Positions 8,597 to 16,934 of a DNA stretch of 64,000 nucleotides are shown here, piece after piece. How positions within the stretch are numbered: the first letter of the stretch is position 1; every line of letters begins with the position of its first letter. Origin of the DNA: Clostridium sp. OM02-18AC (lineage in GTDB: Bacteria; Bacillota; Clostridia; Lachnospirales; Lachnospiraceae); contig NZ_QULW01000004.1 of assembly GCF_003481825.1 (NCBI RefSeq), positions 62,001 through 126,000 of the forward strand, in the 5' to 3' direction. Position numbers and translations under genes: made by a program. Under the pieces are notes generated by a model. That model was not told the DNA's origin. It saw only the letters and a list, made by a program, of their open reading frames with translations, and did not search any database.

Positions 8597-10684
8597 TTAC
8601 ACAGTTGCGTTCAGCTCTTCATTCAGTTTTTCCGTTCCCGTTACAACAAACCGTCCGTTTCGGATCACCGGAAGCTTCCGTCCATCGCTGCAGACTACCG
8701 TGATGTCGCCCAGCTCAGAATACGGGATCGTGATATCGGTATGACAGCCAAAGTAAGCCTTGGATACATCTTCCTTGCGCAGCAGGGAGATTTCGTTATC
8801 CCGGGCAATGATCTCTTTTCCATCCGGATTGTATACCGCAGAATCCTCGCTCCAGCTATAGCAGGTATCTCCTACCGCAAAATGCGGTCCGGTCTTCTCC
8901 GCGATCAGGATCGGGAACTTATCCATAATATTGTATTTCTTTGCCACTGCATATGCCGTGGTATTGGTTCCGATCGCGAACTCGCCCATTGGAAGGGTAT
9001 CGTGATTCTTTAAGATCTGCTGGCGGATCAGCTTTTTGCCCTCTTCCGGGTCTGCGAAGTTATCGCAGGAATAATCGGTGATTTTTCCGTTCTTGAATTC
9101 CATGCGGAAGTTTTTAAACTGGAAGTCACCAATGTAGACCTGGCTCACATGAAGCAGACCTTCTGTTCCAGCTAATACCGGGGAAGTGAAAACCTCTCCC
9201 ACCGGAATATTCACATCGGCTACACAATTCTCAAAGTTTGTCTGCTTTGCTGGGTCGGTCAGGGTATGCAGGGAAATCTTCATATGGGTCTCATTGCCGG
9301 TCTCTGCATTTCCCGTTACCGTCACATACGCTGCCTGATCCAGTACATCCACCAGATTCTGCTGGATCTTTTTGTACTCCTCGTAATCCAGCGTATTGAT
9401 GCGGATCGTCTCATGGAAGATCTCCGCAAAATCCGTTCCGATCGCCGGAACCGGGAACGCGATGATGGTGAAGCTGGTCTCATCTCCCGGAATGTACTGG
9501 TTCACGACCGGCATCGCCTCGTTGGAATAAGCGATCTGCAGCTCTTCCTGTTTTTCACTCAAAGCATAGGCCTCTGGCTTGTTCTTCGGCTCAAAACCAT
9601 CCTCACCAAAAGTCTCCACTACAGCCGGTCCTGCATACGCTGCTGCTTTTGCTTTGCAATTCTCATATGCGGTGCGCAGTACGGCAAGCTTACGCTCCTT
9701 AAAGGCCTTATCCAGATAAATAGCCTGGTCGTAGCGGTGATCGTAGTCAAACTGCATATTAGCAGAGGTGCCATGGTAACCAATCTTACGGTTCGGACTC
9801 ATGGTCACGGACCAGACTGCCGCACGATAAAGAATCACTTCCAGTCCCATCTCCTCAAACTGGCGGATCGCAGCGCGGATCATGCGCTCAAAGCCCAGCT
9901 CATAGCGGATGGAAACGGTCTTTTTCTTAGAAAGGTCACGCCCCATCACCTCAAAGCCCTTGCGGTATCCTTCTGTGTAGGTCGATGCCATCTTCTCGAT
10001 GGTCTCCTCCGGCAGGGAATTCAGATACGAAGCGATCTGCAGCTCAGAATCAGAAATATACTCACCAAAGCGGTACAGATAACGCAGATCATTTAAGTCT
10101 GACTCCATGATGATGTCCTTCGCAAAGCTTAAATCCGGGTCCAGCTGCTCACGGATTCGGTAGGTCAGCGTAACATCGGTATAGTCGCTGAAAAACCAGT
10201 ACAGCACATCCCGCACCTGACGCGCCTGCGGGATTCCATCCTCAAACATGTTATAAATCTCAATGAGAGTTTCACATAAAATCGTGATATCCGTCAGTCT
10301 GCATTCATACGCAAAGACGATCGCAGCCCGGAACTGCGCATAAAATGCAGATAAAAGCGGGCCCAAGTCTGCCCCCAGCATCCGCACGGCAAATGCCGGA
10401 TCCGCATAGCTTTCCTCATAATGCTCTGGAAGAATATCCGCATAGAGACTATGATTCATCTTCTGAAGCTCCAGAAGACTCAGGCTGTCGAGATCCTCGC
10501 GAAGCTGCATTCTTGCCAGTTCTTCGATCTGGGCTGTAAATGCTGCCATCTGGTTAAAGTAAGCACGGTACGGCTCTGCAACCCGGTTTTCTGCCGGGAT
10601 CTCCAGAATCCGCTCCATGACCAGGTCATAGCGCTCTGTTATATTTGTATTTTCTTCGTTCCATAATTCCTGATATTTTACCAT
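8597..10684 (-). CDS. Aminopeptidase, M29 family, with a large N-terminal extension
   Basis: The last third of this 695-aa protein is an M29 (AmpS/aminopeptidase T) metallopeptidase. Candidate metal ligands are the Glu in NIPVGEVFTSPV, the Glu in MGEFAIGTN, the His and Tyr of GPHFAVGDTCYSW, and His and Asp in FGCHTDITIPY. It probably removes N-terminal residues from peptides in the cytosol using divalent metals. Ordinary M29 enzymes are about 410 aa. The extra N-terminal region of roughly 280 residues is mostly charged and helical, with no motif I recognise; its role may be substrate gating or oligomerisation. The start at 10684 follows AAAGGA. It is separated from the next upstream gene by a leader containing a palindromic repeat. 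Confidence 0.85.
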   Translation of the reverse strand: MVKYQELWNEENTNITERYDLVMERILEIPAENRVAEPYRAYFNQMAAFTAQIEELARMQLREDLDSLSLLELQKMNHSLYADILPEHYEESYADPAFAVRMLGADLGPLLSAFYAQFRAAIVFAYECRLTDITILCETLIEIYNMFEDGIPQARQVRDVLYWFFSDYTDVTLTYRIREQLDPDLSFAKDIIMESDLNDLRYLYRFGEYISDSELQIASYLNSLPEETIEKMASTYTEGYRKGFEVMGRDLSKKKTVSIRYELGFERMIRAAIRQFEEMGLEVILYRAAVWSVTMSPNRKIGYHGTSANMQFDYDHRYDQAIYLDKAFKERKLAVLRTAYENCKAKAAAYAGPAVVETFGEDGFEPKNKPEAYALSEKQEELQIAYSNEAMPVVNQYIPGDETSFTIIAFPVPAIGTDFAEIFHETIRINTLDYEEYKKIQQNLVDVLDQAAYVTVTGNAETGNETHMKISLHTLTDPAKQTNFENCVADVNIPVGEVFTSPVLAGTEGLLHVSQVYIGDFQFKNFRMEFKNGKITDYSCDNFADPEEGKKLIRQQILKNHDTLPMGEFAIGTNTTAYAVAKKYNIMDKFPILIAEKTGPHFAVGDTCYSWSEDSAVYNPDGKEIIARDNEISLLRKEDVSKAYFGCHTDITIPYSELGDITVVCSDGRKLPVIRNGRFVVTGTEKLNEELNATV

Positions 10685-10737
10685 AAATTCATTGTCCTTT
10701 CCTGAGACTTTTTACTTTCAGCCCCATGAAATATTTC

Positions 10738-10768
10738 GCTGCTGTTCCTGCACTGCGCAAACAGCAAT
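10738..10768. repeat. Short palindromic repeat, 13-nt loop (copy 1)
   Basis: The arms GCTGCTGTT and AACAGCAAT flank a 13-nt loop (cctgcactgcgca). The inner 7 bp pair perfectly. This is the same element type as at 16444, 18040, 48926 and 49130; here it lies in the leader of the M29 peptidase gene. Confidence 0.7.
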
Positions 10769-10824
10769 AGAATTTTGCCGGTCCTTTCCATTCCAGACGG
10801 ATAAAATCTGCTGCCTCAATCGTA

Positions 10825-11166
10825 TCATAGGATCGTTACGATTCCGATCACCAGCATTCCCAGCCAGCAAAACAATAAAATCCCGCCTGCGATGGTTCCG
10901 ATCCGGGCCAGGATATCGTTGATTTCCTTCATCTTTAACGTTTTCACTCCACAGATAACAGACTCCACGGAAAACAACAGGCTGGTCAGTGCCCAGGCTG
11001 CCACATCCGGACCGCCACTCCCCTGGTTTCCGATACTGCGTCCCAGACTAAAGCAAAAACAAAACAGACCGATCGCCGCAAATCCAAGACAGAAAAAGCT
11101 CTGCTTTGGAATTGGTTTCCGGATATAGGATATGCGTTTTTTTCTATTTTTCATCGGCTTTTTCAT
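10825..11166 (-). CDS. Small membrane protein, DUF6142-like
   Basis: This 113-aa protein has a basic N-terminus (KKPMKNRKKRISYIRKPIPK) followed by three hydrophobic segments at about 20-40, 54-73 and 88-110. It resembles DUF6142-type membrane proteins common in Lachnospiraceae, but that assignment is from memory of the family pattern. The ATG overlaps the upstream vanZ-family stop by 4 nt, so the two are co-translated. Function is unknown. Confidence 0.6.
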   Translation of the reverse strand: MKKPMKNRKKRISYIRKPIPKQSFFCLGFAAIGLFCFCFSLGRSIGNQGSGGPDVAAWALTSLLFSVESVICGVKTLKMKEINDILARIGTIAGGILLFCWLGMLVIGIVTIL

Positions 11167-11627
11167 CGGCGTCTTCTCCTTTTTATCCGAATCTTCTGAA
11201 TCGTCCAGTGACTTAAAAAGCCAAGCGCACCACCGAGTGTATTTAAAAACAGATCATCCACATCGAAGCTTCCGACTTTGAAGATCAGCTGCGTCGTCTC
11301 GATGCAGAGGCTTAAACAGAAACCGAATAAAATCGTATTGTACCACTTTTTGCTTCTGCGGCTGATGATCGGCAGAAAAAATCCACACGGCATAAATCCT
11401 ACTACGTTACCTACAATATTTAAAAGGAATGCTTCCATTCCCAGTTGTTTTCGATATTTATAAAAGCGCTTGATTTCCTTGAACAGCTCCAGATTGTACG
11501 CATAATCGCGCTGCTCCGGATTGCGTCCAAAGGACTCCGCAAAAAACATAAAATAAACCAGCAAGGCCAGGTAAGCGATGAAAAGCACCCATCCCAGCTT
11601 CTGATTCCTGGTCGTATTTCTGATCAT
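11163..11627 (-). CDS. VanZ family membrane protein
   Basis: This 154-aa membrane protein has the VanZ layout: an N-terminal helix (about 12-30), the conserved NIVGNVVGFMPCGFFLP block, a helix around FGFCLSLCIETTQLI, and the acidic VGSFDVDDLFLNTLGGALGF signature before the last helix. Standalone VanZ proteins are linked to envelope and glycopeptide phenotypes, but the biochemical role is unclear. It follows the pyrE/small-ORF end of the pyrimidine operon after about 180 nt and overlaps the next gene by 4 nt. AGGAG lies 13 nt before the ATG. Confidence 0.85.
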   Translation of the reverse strand: MIRNTTRNQKLGWVLFIAYLALLVYFMFFAESFGRNPEQRDYAYNLELFKEIKRFYKYRKQLGMEAFLLNIVGNVVGFMPCGFFLPIISRRSKKWYNTILFGFCLSLCIETTQLIFKVGSFDVDDLFLNTLGGALGFLSHWTIQKIRIKRRRRR

Positions 11628-11750
11628 AATTCTAGTAAAACTCCTTTTTATTTCCCAATGCCAAATTCACCAGAAACGCTCTAAGCACTTCCTTTTGCGC
11701 CATGATACCACAGGCAAACTTTTTATTCCACATGGTACCCTGCAAGCAAA

Positions 11751-11793
11751 GGGGCAGTCTCCGCCCGAAACCTGTTGCAGAAACTGCCGCCCC
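11751..11793 (-). terminator. GC-rich hairpin after the pyr operon
   Basis: An imperfect stem (GGGGCggCAGT pairing with ACTGCCCC on the minus strand) lies 17 nt past the 49-aa ORF. The T-tail is weak, so termination is only a possibility. Confidence 0.4.
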
Positions 11794-11809
11794 TGTATCT
11801 TTTTGAACA

Positions 11810-11959
11810 TTAAAATGTGATCTCGCCCTTGCGCTTTAACAGCAGTCCGCCGCAGACAATGGACATAATGCCCACGGTCACGCCGGTCACGAGCATGATG
11901 ATTCCCACTGCAATGCTGCAGGCGCCGGTGCGCTGCATTGTCTTATATACCTTTTCCAT
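11810..11959 (-). CDS. 49-aa single-span membrane microprotein
   Basis: A 49-codon frame starts MEKVYKTMQRTG, continues with one strongly hydrophobic stretch (about residues 13-40), and ends with a basic tail (LLLKRKGEITF). An AAGGAG lies 7 nt before the ATG, and that ribosome site overlaps the pyrE stop 11 nt upstream, so translation is probably coupled to pyrE. I do not recognise a family. The ideal ribosome site and the membrane-helix composition argue for a real gene, but no function can be given. Confidence 0.6.
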   Translation of the reverse strand: MEKVYKTMQRTGACSIAVGIIMLVTGVTVGIMSIVCGGLLLKRKGEITF

Positions 11960-11970
11960 AATATGACTCC

Positions 11971-12645
11971 TTACTCTGCACCATACTGCTCATAGTAAGC
12001 ATCGATTGCTGCCTTTAAGGTATCGTCGATGATGACTTTTCCCTTGTAAGGCTTGTTGTAGAGATGCTCTACAACATCTGCCATGGTTACAATCGCGGTG
12101 GTCTTGAAGCCGTACTTCTCTTCAATTTCCTTCAGTGCAGACTTGGTTCCCTTTCCGCGCTCCATACGGTCTACGGAAACAACCAGACCAAGCACATCGA
12201 CATCGCCCTGTGCCTTGATGATCGGCAGAGTCTCCTCGATGGAGGTACCGGCAGTGGTTACGTCTTCGATGATCACAACCTTGTCGCCGTCTTTGATCGG
12301 GCTGCCGAGCAGGATGCCCTTATCGCCGTGATCCTTTACTTCTTTCCGGTTGGAGCAATAACGAATGTCTGCGTCATACAGCTCGCTGATAGACATGGTC
12401 GCTGCAACAGTCAGCGGAATGCCCTTGTAAGCCGGTCCGAACAGAACATCAAAATCAGTTCCGAAGGTATCCTTGATAGCCTGTGCATAGTACTGACCCA
12501 GGCGGCGCAGCTGTGCGCCGGTACGGTAAAAGCCGGTATTGACAAAGAACGGGGTCTTGCGGCCGGACTTGGTTACGAAATCACCAAATTTCAGCACTTC
12601 GCAGTCGATCATAAATTCAATAAATTCTTTCTTGTAATCTTCCAT
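11971..12645 (-). CDS. pyrE: Orotate phosphoribosyltransferase
   Basis: This enzyme converts orotate and PRPP to OMP, the fifth step of UMP synthesis. It has 224 aa. The PRPP-binding motif VVIIEDVTTAGTS is clear, together with FGPAYKGIPL and the N-terminal FGDFVTKSGRKTPFFVNTG. The start at 12645 has AGGAG 6 nt upstream; the open frame further upstream lacks family similarity. It is the last enzyme gene of the pyrF-K-D-E operon. Confidence 0.96.
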   Translation of the reverse strand: MEDYKKEFIEFMIDCEVLKFGDFVTKSGRKTPFFVNTGFYRTGAQLRRLGQYYAQAIKDTFGTDFDVLFGPAYKGIPLTVAATMSISELYDADIRYCSNRKEVKDHGDKGILLGSPIKDGDKVVIIEDVTTAGTSIEETLPIIKAQGDVDVLGLVVSVDRMERGKGTKSALKEIEEKYGFKTTAIVTMADVVEHLYNKPYKGKVIIDDTLKAAIDAYYEQYGAE

Positions 12646-12753
12646 GATATTCTCCTTTTGTTCCGCCCTTTCCGGCAGAATCTTTTTCATAGCTGATTCT
12701 TTCCGGCGGATGTTTTTCTCATTCCAGCCATCCACTGGGATTCTGGATCTGTT

Positions 12754-13656
12754 CTATTTCACACATCGGATCAGTTCCCGGATGTCTTCTACATTCTGTT
12801 TCTTCATAAAGGCTTCGATGCCTTCTGCGATCTCTACCGTTGCGTACGGATTATAGAAGTTTGCAGTTCCCACGGAAACTGCAGTCGCGCCAGCCATGAT
12901 AAACTCCAGCGCATCCTCTGCCGTCGCGATGCCGCCCATGCCGATAATTGGCAGACTTACCGCATTGGCTACCTGGTAAACCATGCGCACGGCCACCGGC
13001 TTGACTGCCGGGCCGGACATACCGCCGGTCTTGTTGGCGATTGCAAATGCCCTGCGGTTGATATCGATCTTCATACCGGTCAGGGTGTTGATAAGGGAGA
13101 GCACATCGGCACCGCCTGCCTCTGCTGCCTTCGCCATAACGGTAATGTCTGTTACGTTTGGACTCAGCTTCATGATAACCGGCTGCTTCGCGTGCTTCTT
13201 CACTTCTCTGGTGATGGCTTCCACTGCCTTCGGATCCTGTCCGAATGCAATGCCGCCTTCCTTTACGTTCGGGCAGGAAATGTTGATCTCCAAGAGATCC
13301 ACCGGTTCATCGCCCAGCCGCTCTACGACTTCAATATAATCTTCCGTGGTCTTTCCGCAAACATTCACGATGATCTTTGTGTCGTACTGCTTTAAAAACG
13401 GGATATCGCGCTTTACAAATACGTCGATGCCCGGATTCTGCAGGCCGATCGCATTCAGCATGCCGCCATAAACCTCTGCGATACGCGGGGTCGGGTTACC
13501 CGGCCACGGCACATTCGCCACACCCTTGGTCACAACTGCGCCAAGGCGGCTTAAATCAACAAATTCACTGTACTCTGCTCCGCTTCCGAAGGTTCCGGAT
13601 GCTGTCATGACCGGATTTTTCAATTCCACACCGGCAAGATTTACTTTGGTATTCAT
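12754..13656 (-). CDS. pyrD: Dihydroorotate dehydrogenase, class 1B catalytic subunit
   Basis: This FMN enzyme oxidises dihydroorotate to orotate. It has 300 aa. Class 1 features include NPVMTASGTFG near the N-terminus and the catalytic-Cys loop INISCPNVKEGG. IIGMGGIATAEDALEFI and GATAVSVGTANF bind FMN phosphate near the C-terminus. The adjacent pyrK makes this the NAD-dependent type 1B complex. Its ATG overlaps the pyrK stop (TAATG). Confidence 0.97.
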   Translation of the reverse strand: MNTKVNLAGVELKNPVMTASGTFGSGAEYSEFVDLSRLGAVVTKGVANVPWPGNPTPRIAEVYGGMLNAIGLQNPGIDVFVKRDIPFLKQYDTKIIVNVCGKTTEDYIEVVERLGDEPVDLLEINISCPNVKEGGIAFGQDPKAVEAITREVKKHAKQPVIMKLSPNVTDITVMAKAAEAGGADVLSLINTLTGMKIDINRRAFAIANKTGGMSGPAVKPVAVRMVYQVANAVSLPIIGMGGIATAEDALEFIMAGATAVSVGTANFYNPYATVEIAEGIEAFMKKQNVEDIRELIRCVK

Positions 13657-14435
13657 TACAGCTCCACCTCCTCAGCAGCAAAGACCGGACCGTCCTTGCA
13701 GATACGCTTATTGTGTACGTGGGAATGATCGTCTACCTCTTTGGACTTGCAGACGCAGGCGAGACATGCACCGATTCCGCAGGCCATCTTCTCCTCTAAG
13801 GAGAGCCAGCACTCGATGCCGTTCTCTTCCGCATACGCCTTCAGTGCACGCAGCATCGGAGTCGGTCCGCAGGCATAGATCACATCTGCATTCAGTCCGT
13901 TTGCCTTGATGGCATCGATGACGTTGCCCTTTGTTCCGGCGCTGCCATCTTCGGTTGCCACATAAACCTTACCGTACTGTTCAAATTCCTCGTTTAAGAA
14001 TAACACATCGCGGTAACCAAGCACCATCTGCTTTTCGCAGTTTAAGTTCTTTGCCAGCTCCAGCATAGGCGGGATTCCGATACCACCGCCGATGAGAAAT
14101 GCCTTTTTCTCCTTTAACGGGAAACCATTTCCGAGCGGTCCCATGATCTCGATGTCGTCCCCTGCCTGGTATGCAGAAAACTCTTTGGTTCCGGCCCCTA
14201 CCACGCGGTACACGATGCGCAGTCTGCCTTGCTCCTTATCGATCTCACAAAGACTGATCGGACGCGGAAGCACCTTACTTTTGTCTTTCGTGTATACAGA
14301 GATAAACTGCCCCGGCTTTGCCGCTTTCGCGATTTTCTCTGCCTGGATCCACATGCTGCAGATATCATCCGTCAAAGCTTCCTGGCTGACCACCTTAGCC
14401 GTCAGCTTTACCTTTTCTTTCTGAATTGTTTCCAT
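13656..14435 (-). CDS. pyrK: Dihydroorotate dehydrogenase electron-transfer subunit
   Basis: This FAD and [2Fe-2S] subunit passes electrons from PyrD to NAD+. It has 259 aa. An FAD-binding LPRPISLCEID motif and an NAD-binding AFLIGGGIGIPPMLELA motif are visible. The C-terminal cluster ligands are CGIGACLACVC plus the Cys of KRICKDGPVF. It directly precedes pyrD with 1-nt overlap and follows pyrF by 116 nt. Confidence 0.96.
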   Translation of the reverse strand: METIQKEKVKLTAKVVSQEALTDDICSMWIQAEKIAKAAKPGQFISVYTKDKSKVLPRPISLCEIDKEQGRLRIVYRVVGAGTKEFSAYQAGDDIEIMGPLGNGFPLKEKKAFLIGGGIGIPPMLELAKNLNCEKQMVLGYRDVLFLNEEFEQYGKVYVATEDGSAGTKGNVIDAIKANGLNADVIYACGPTPMLRALKAYAEENGIECWLSLEEKMACGIGACLACVCKSKEVDDHSHVHNKRICKDGPVFAAEEVEL

Positions 14436-14551
14436 TTTCCCCTACTCCTCTGTTCTCGCAAAATCTCATTCTGCTTTTCAGAAAGCTTTCTGCCCCAAAA
14501 TCTCTGTTACCGTCCAGATCATCCACGCAGAAAGCATTCCTCCTTCCGCAC

Positions 14552-15469
14552 CTACAGTACGCTGTTGATATCAGCAACCATATCGATAACAGCCTGTCTG
14601 GATGCCTCTGCGAAATGCTCTGCGCCAAACTTTGCGTATTTCTCCTGGCGGTATGCCGCAATAATACCACGGGAGGAGTTTACGACTGCACCAAGTCCGT
14701 CTTCATTGAAGCAGTGTCTTAAATCTTTTGCGGTGCCGCCCTGAGCGCCATAGCCCGGAACCAGGAAGTAGGTCTTCGGCATAAGCTTTCTGAGCACTGC
14801 ACTCATCTCCGGATAGGTTGCGCCGACTACTGCACCGACATTGCTGTAGTTACCGTCCATGGACATCTCGCCCCACTCAACGACCTTTGCAGCCACATGC
14901 TCATAAAGCGGCTTGCCGTCAATGAGTCTGTCCTGGAACTCGCCGCTGGATGGGTTGGAAGTCTTTACCAGAACAAAAATTCCCTTGTCATCGGAATTGC
15001 AGACATCGACAAACGGTTTTACGCCGTCAGTTCCCAGATACGGGTTTACCGTAAGGAAATCGGTGTTGAATGCGGAACAGATGCTGTTTCCAACCTTCAC
15101 CTTGCCCAGATGTGCAGTCGCGTAGGCTGCGGAAGTAGAACCAATATCACCGCGCTTTGCGTCACCGATCACTACAAGACCTTTTTCCTGGCAATACTTT
15201 ACGGTCTTGTCATACACGTTCAGTCCCTCGATGCCGAACTGCTCGTACATAGCAATCTGCGGTTTCACGGACGGGATCAGGTCCCAGGTGTGATCCACGA
15301 TCTCCTTGTTAAAATTCCAGATGGCGTCTGCAGCGCCTTCCAACGTCTCCCCGAATTCTCCGAAGGACTTCTTTAAAATGTGCTCCGGAATGTAGTTTAA
15401 CATCGGGTCCAATCCCACACAGATCGGTGCCTTTGTCTTCTGAATCTTTTCAATCAGCTTCTGAATCAT
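14552..15469 (-). CDS. pyrF: Orotidine 5'-phosphate decarboxylase (long form)
   Basis: It decarboxylates OMP to UMP. At 305 aa it belongs to the longer PyrF subgroup. The catalytic D-x-K-x-x-D tetrad appears in VVIGDAKRGDIGSTSAAYA, and the phosphate-binding end includes VPGYGAQGGTA. The start at 15469 is fixed by AGGAGG 5 nt upstream. It is first in the pyr operon. pyrB, pyrC and pyrR are not in the window. Confidence 0.96.
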   Translation of the reverse strand: MIQKLIEKIQKTKAPICVGLDPMLNYIPEHILKKSFGEFGETLEGAADAIWNFNKEIVDHTWDLIPSVKPQIAMYEQFGIEGLNVYDKTVKYCQEKGLVVIGDAKRGDIGSTSAAYATAHLGKVKVGNSICSAFNTDFLTVNPYLGTDGVKPFVDVCNSDDKGIFVLVKTSNPSSGEFQDRLIDGKPLYEHVAAKVVEWGEMSMDGNYSNVGAVVGATYPEMSAVLRKLMPKTYFLVPGYGAQGGTAKDLRHCFNEDGLGAVVNSSRGIIAAYRQEKYAKFGAEHFAEASRQAVIDMVADINSVL

Positions 15470-15526
15470 GGCTTCCTCCTTAAGTGTATGCATAGCGCAT
15501 TGCTATTCTTTTTTATACTTCATTTA

Positions 15527-15555
15527 AATATACCATATCCCCAAACCCCTTTCAA
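15527..15555 (-). promoter_or_regulatory. Promoter of the pyrFKDE operon
   Basis: On the minus strand TTGAAA and TATATT are 17 nt apart, about 58 nt upstream of pyrF. The leader is too short to hold an obvious PyrR-type attenuator. Confidence 0.7.
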
Positions 15556-15602
15556 CCGGAAAAGCACGACATTATATTTGTTTTTCTCTTTCTTTTCAGC
15601 TG

Positions 15603-16523
15603 CTACCGATATCGTTTTTTCATGGAAAAGCCACGTCCGCTCACCTCGCTGACCCGGTTTACCACCATAAAACATTCCGGATCGATGCGATGGACCAGCT
15701 TTTCCAGTTCCGGAAGTTCCCGGTTTGAGATGACACTGAAGATCATCTGCGTCTGGTGTTTCAGGTAGCCGGTTTCTCCGGAAAGCATCGTAACGCCGCG
15801 GTCCATTTCCGCCAGGATGGCTTCCCGGATTTTCTGACTGTGTTCACTGACAATCCGCACTTCTGTGCGCGTCGTTCCCAATAACATCAGCTTATCCAGT
15901 ACCAGGGTATAAACCATGACCAGAATCAGCCCATACAATACGTTTTCCGGTGGATTTCCAACCGCCTGGACCAGAAGAATGCAAAAATCAAAGACATACA
16001 TGGAAACAGAAACCGGAATCTGAAAATAATGATGGAGCACAAGCGGCGGAATGTCCATTCCTCCCGTCGATGCACCCGCCCGGATCACAATTCCAAGAGA
16101 AGCCCCAATCCCAAGTCCGGAAAATACCGTGCTCAAAAACAGATCCTGCGTCAGGACCGTACTTCCCAGTATCTGTTCAAAAAAGCCCAGCGCAATGGGA
16201 TATACAAAGGTACTCACAACCGTCGTCAGTGCAAATTTTCTTCCAAGAACACTCCAGCCGACAAGGAGCATCACTACATTAAACACCAATACAAACGCAG
16301 ACACCGGTATCCCAAATGCGCGGTTCAATGCCAGACCAATTCCCGTTGTTCCTCCGGTAAGCAGTCCCGCCGGCATCAAAAAAGCTTTGACCGTCAGCGC
16401 GTACAAAATATTCCCCAGAATTACAATAGCAAGGGAAGCTGCTGTTGCTGTTTGCGCAACGCGTGAACAGCAGCATGCTGCCTTCTGGCATGGATTTTTC
16501 CAGTTTTTTTCCTTTGTTTCCAT
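15603..16523 (-). CDS. YitT family membrane protein (DUF161 + DUF2179)
   Basis: This 306-aa protein has about five membrane helices (from ASLAIVILGNILYAL to about residue 200). The conserved LLTGGTTGIGLALNRAFGIP block follows the first helix, and there is a cytosolic DUF2179 ligand-binding-like domain at the C-terminus (TEVRIVSEHSQKIREAIL..., GYLKHQTQMIFSVISNREL, DPECFMVVNRVSEVSGRGF). Function is unknown; a transport or sensing role is usual speculation. The start at 16523 has an AGGAG upstream. Oddly, the N-terminal segment CCCSRVAQTATAAS is encoded by a copy of the 13-nt-loop palindromic repeat (16444-16474), read in frame. Confidence 0.85.
   Translation of the reverse strand: METKEKNWKNPCQKAACCCSRVAQTATAASLAIVILGNILYALTVKAFLMPAGLLTGGTTGIGLALNRAFGIPVSAFVLVFNVVMLLVGWSVLGRKFALTTVVSTFVYPIALGFFEQILGSTVLTQDLFLSTVFSGLGIGASLGIVIRAGASTGGMDIPPLVLHHYFQIPVSVSMYVFDFCILLVQAVGNPPENVLYGLILVMVYTLVLDKLMLLGTTRTEVRIVSEHSQKIREAILAEMDRGVTMLSGETGYLKHQTQMIFSVISNRELPELEKLVHRIDPECFMVVNRVSEVSGRGFSMKKRYR
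16444..16474. repeat. Short palindromic repeat, 13-nt loop (copy 2, inside yitT-like CDS)
   Basis: GTTGCTGTT (16444-16452), a 13-nt loop and AACAGCAGC (16466-16474). The reading frame of the YitT gene passes through it near the protein N-terminus. Confidence 0.75.
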
Positions 16524-16611
16524 CGTTTTTTGTTCTCCTTTTCCTGTCAATCCTCTCAAACTTCATAAAATGTACCCAGCCCTGCCCACTCAAAGACGCA
16601 ATTTTCTATGA

Positions 16612-16746
16612 AACAAAAAAGAATGTGCCTTGGCACATTCTCGCGCCGAGGCGCGGTTGCTTCAGCAACCATCTACCTTTGCGCCGAGTGCGCTTCCTCG
16701 CGGAGCATTTTTATATGATAGGACGCAATTTCCTATCATATAAAAA
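16612..16746. repeat. Array of four consecutive hairpins
   Basis: Consecutive inverted repeats occur: GAATGTGCC/GGCACATTC (16621-16640), CGCGCC/GGCGCG (16642-16655), GGTTGCT/AGCAACC (16655-16670) and TTTTTATATGATAGGA/TCCTATCATATAAAAA (16708-16746, 16 bp perfect). The first is followed on the minus strand by TTTTTT and may itself terminate. The composite looks like a mobile extragenic repeat unit. Confidence 0.6.
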
Positions 16747-16782
16747 AAAACGTCTGTCAGGGAGTTTTTCCCTAACAGACGT
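16742..16782 (-). terminator. Terminator of the lrgAB-like operon
   Basis: The minus-strand stem ACGTCTGTtAGGGA/TCCCTgACAGACGT is followed by nine Ts. It lies about 150 nt past the lrgB-like stop. Confidence 0.85.
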
Positions 16783-16868
16783 GGATCAAGGCATTGCCTA
16801 ATACAAGTTCAGTATAAAAATTTTCTGGAATTCTGTCAAGTCGAAAACCAGATCTGTACATGAATGAT

Positions 16869-16912
16869 TACTGCTCACAGGCAGGGATTTTCTGAACTGA
16901 AAATCCCGTATG
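16869..16912. repeat. Repeat with hairpin GGGATTTTC/GAAAATCCC
   Basis: The hairpin (16884-16907) lies within a block, beginning CTGCTCACAGG, that recurs in degenerate form at 59985-60023. It sits just downstream of the lrgB-like stop. Confidence 0.5.
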
Positions 16913-16934
16913 ATACAGTTTTGGCAACAGCTTT

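Noticed and set aside
9266..10096. A 276-codon plus-strand open frame opposite the M29 peptidase
   Set aside because: It lies wholly antisense to a well-supported gene, has no ribosome site and no recognisable motif.
15470..15530. A PyrR-type attenuator in front of pyrF
   Set aside because: The leader is under 60 nt and shows no anti-antiterminator or terminator hairpins.
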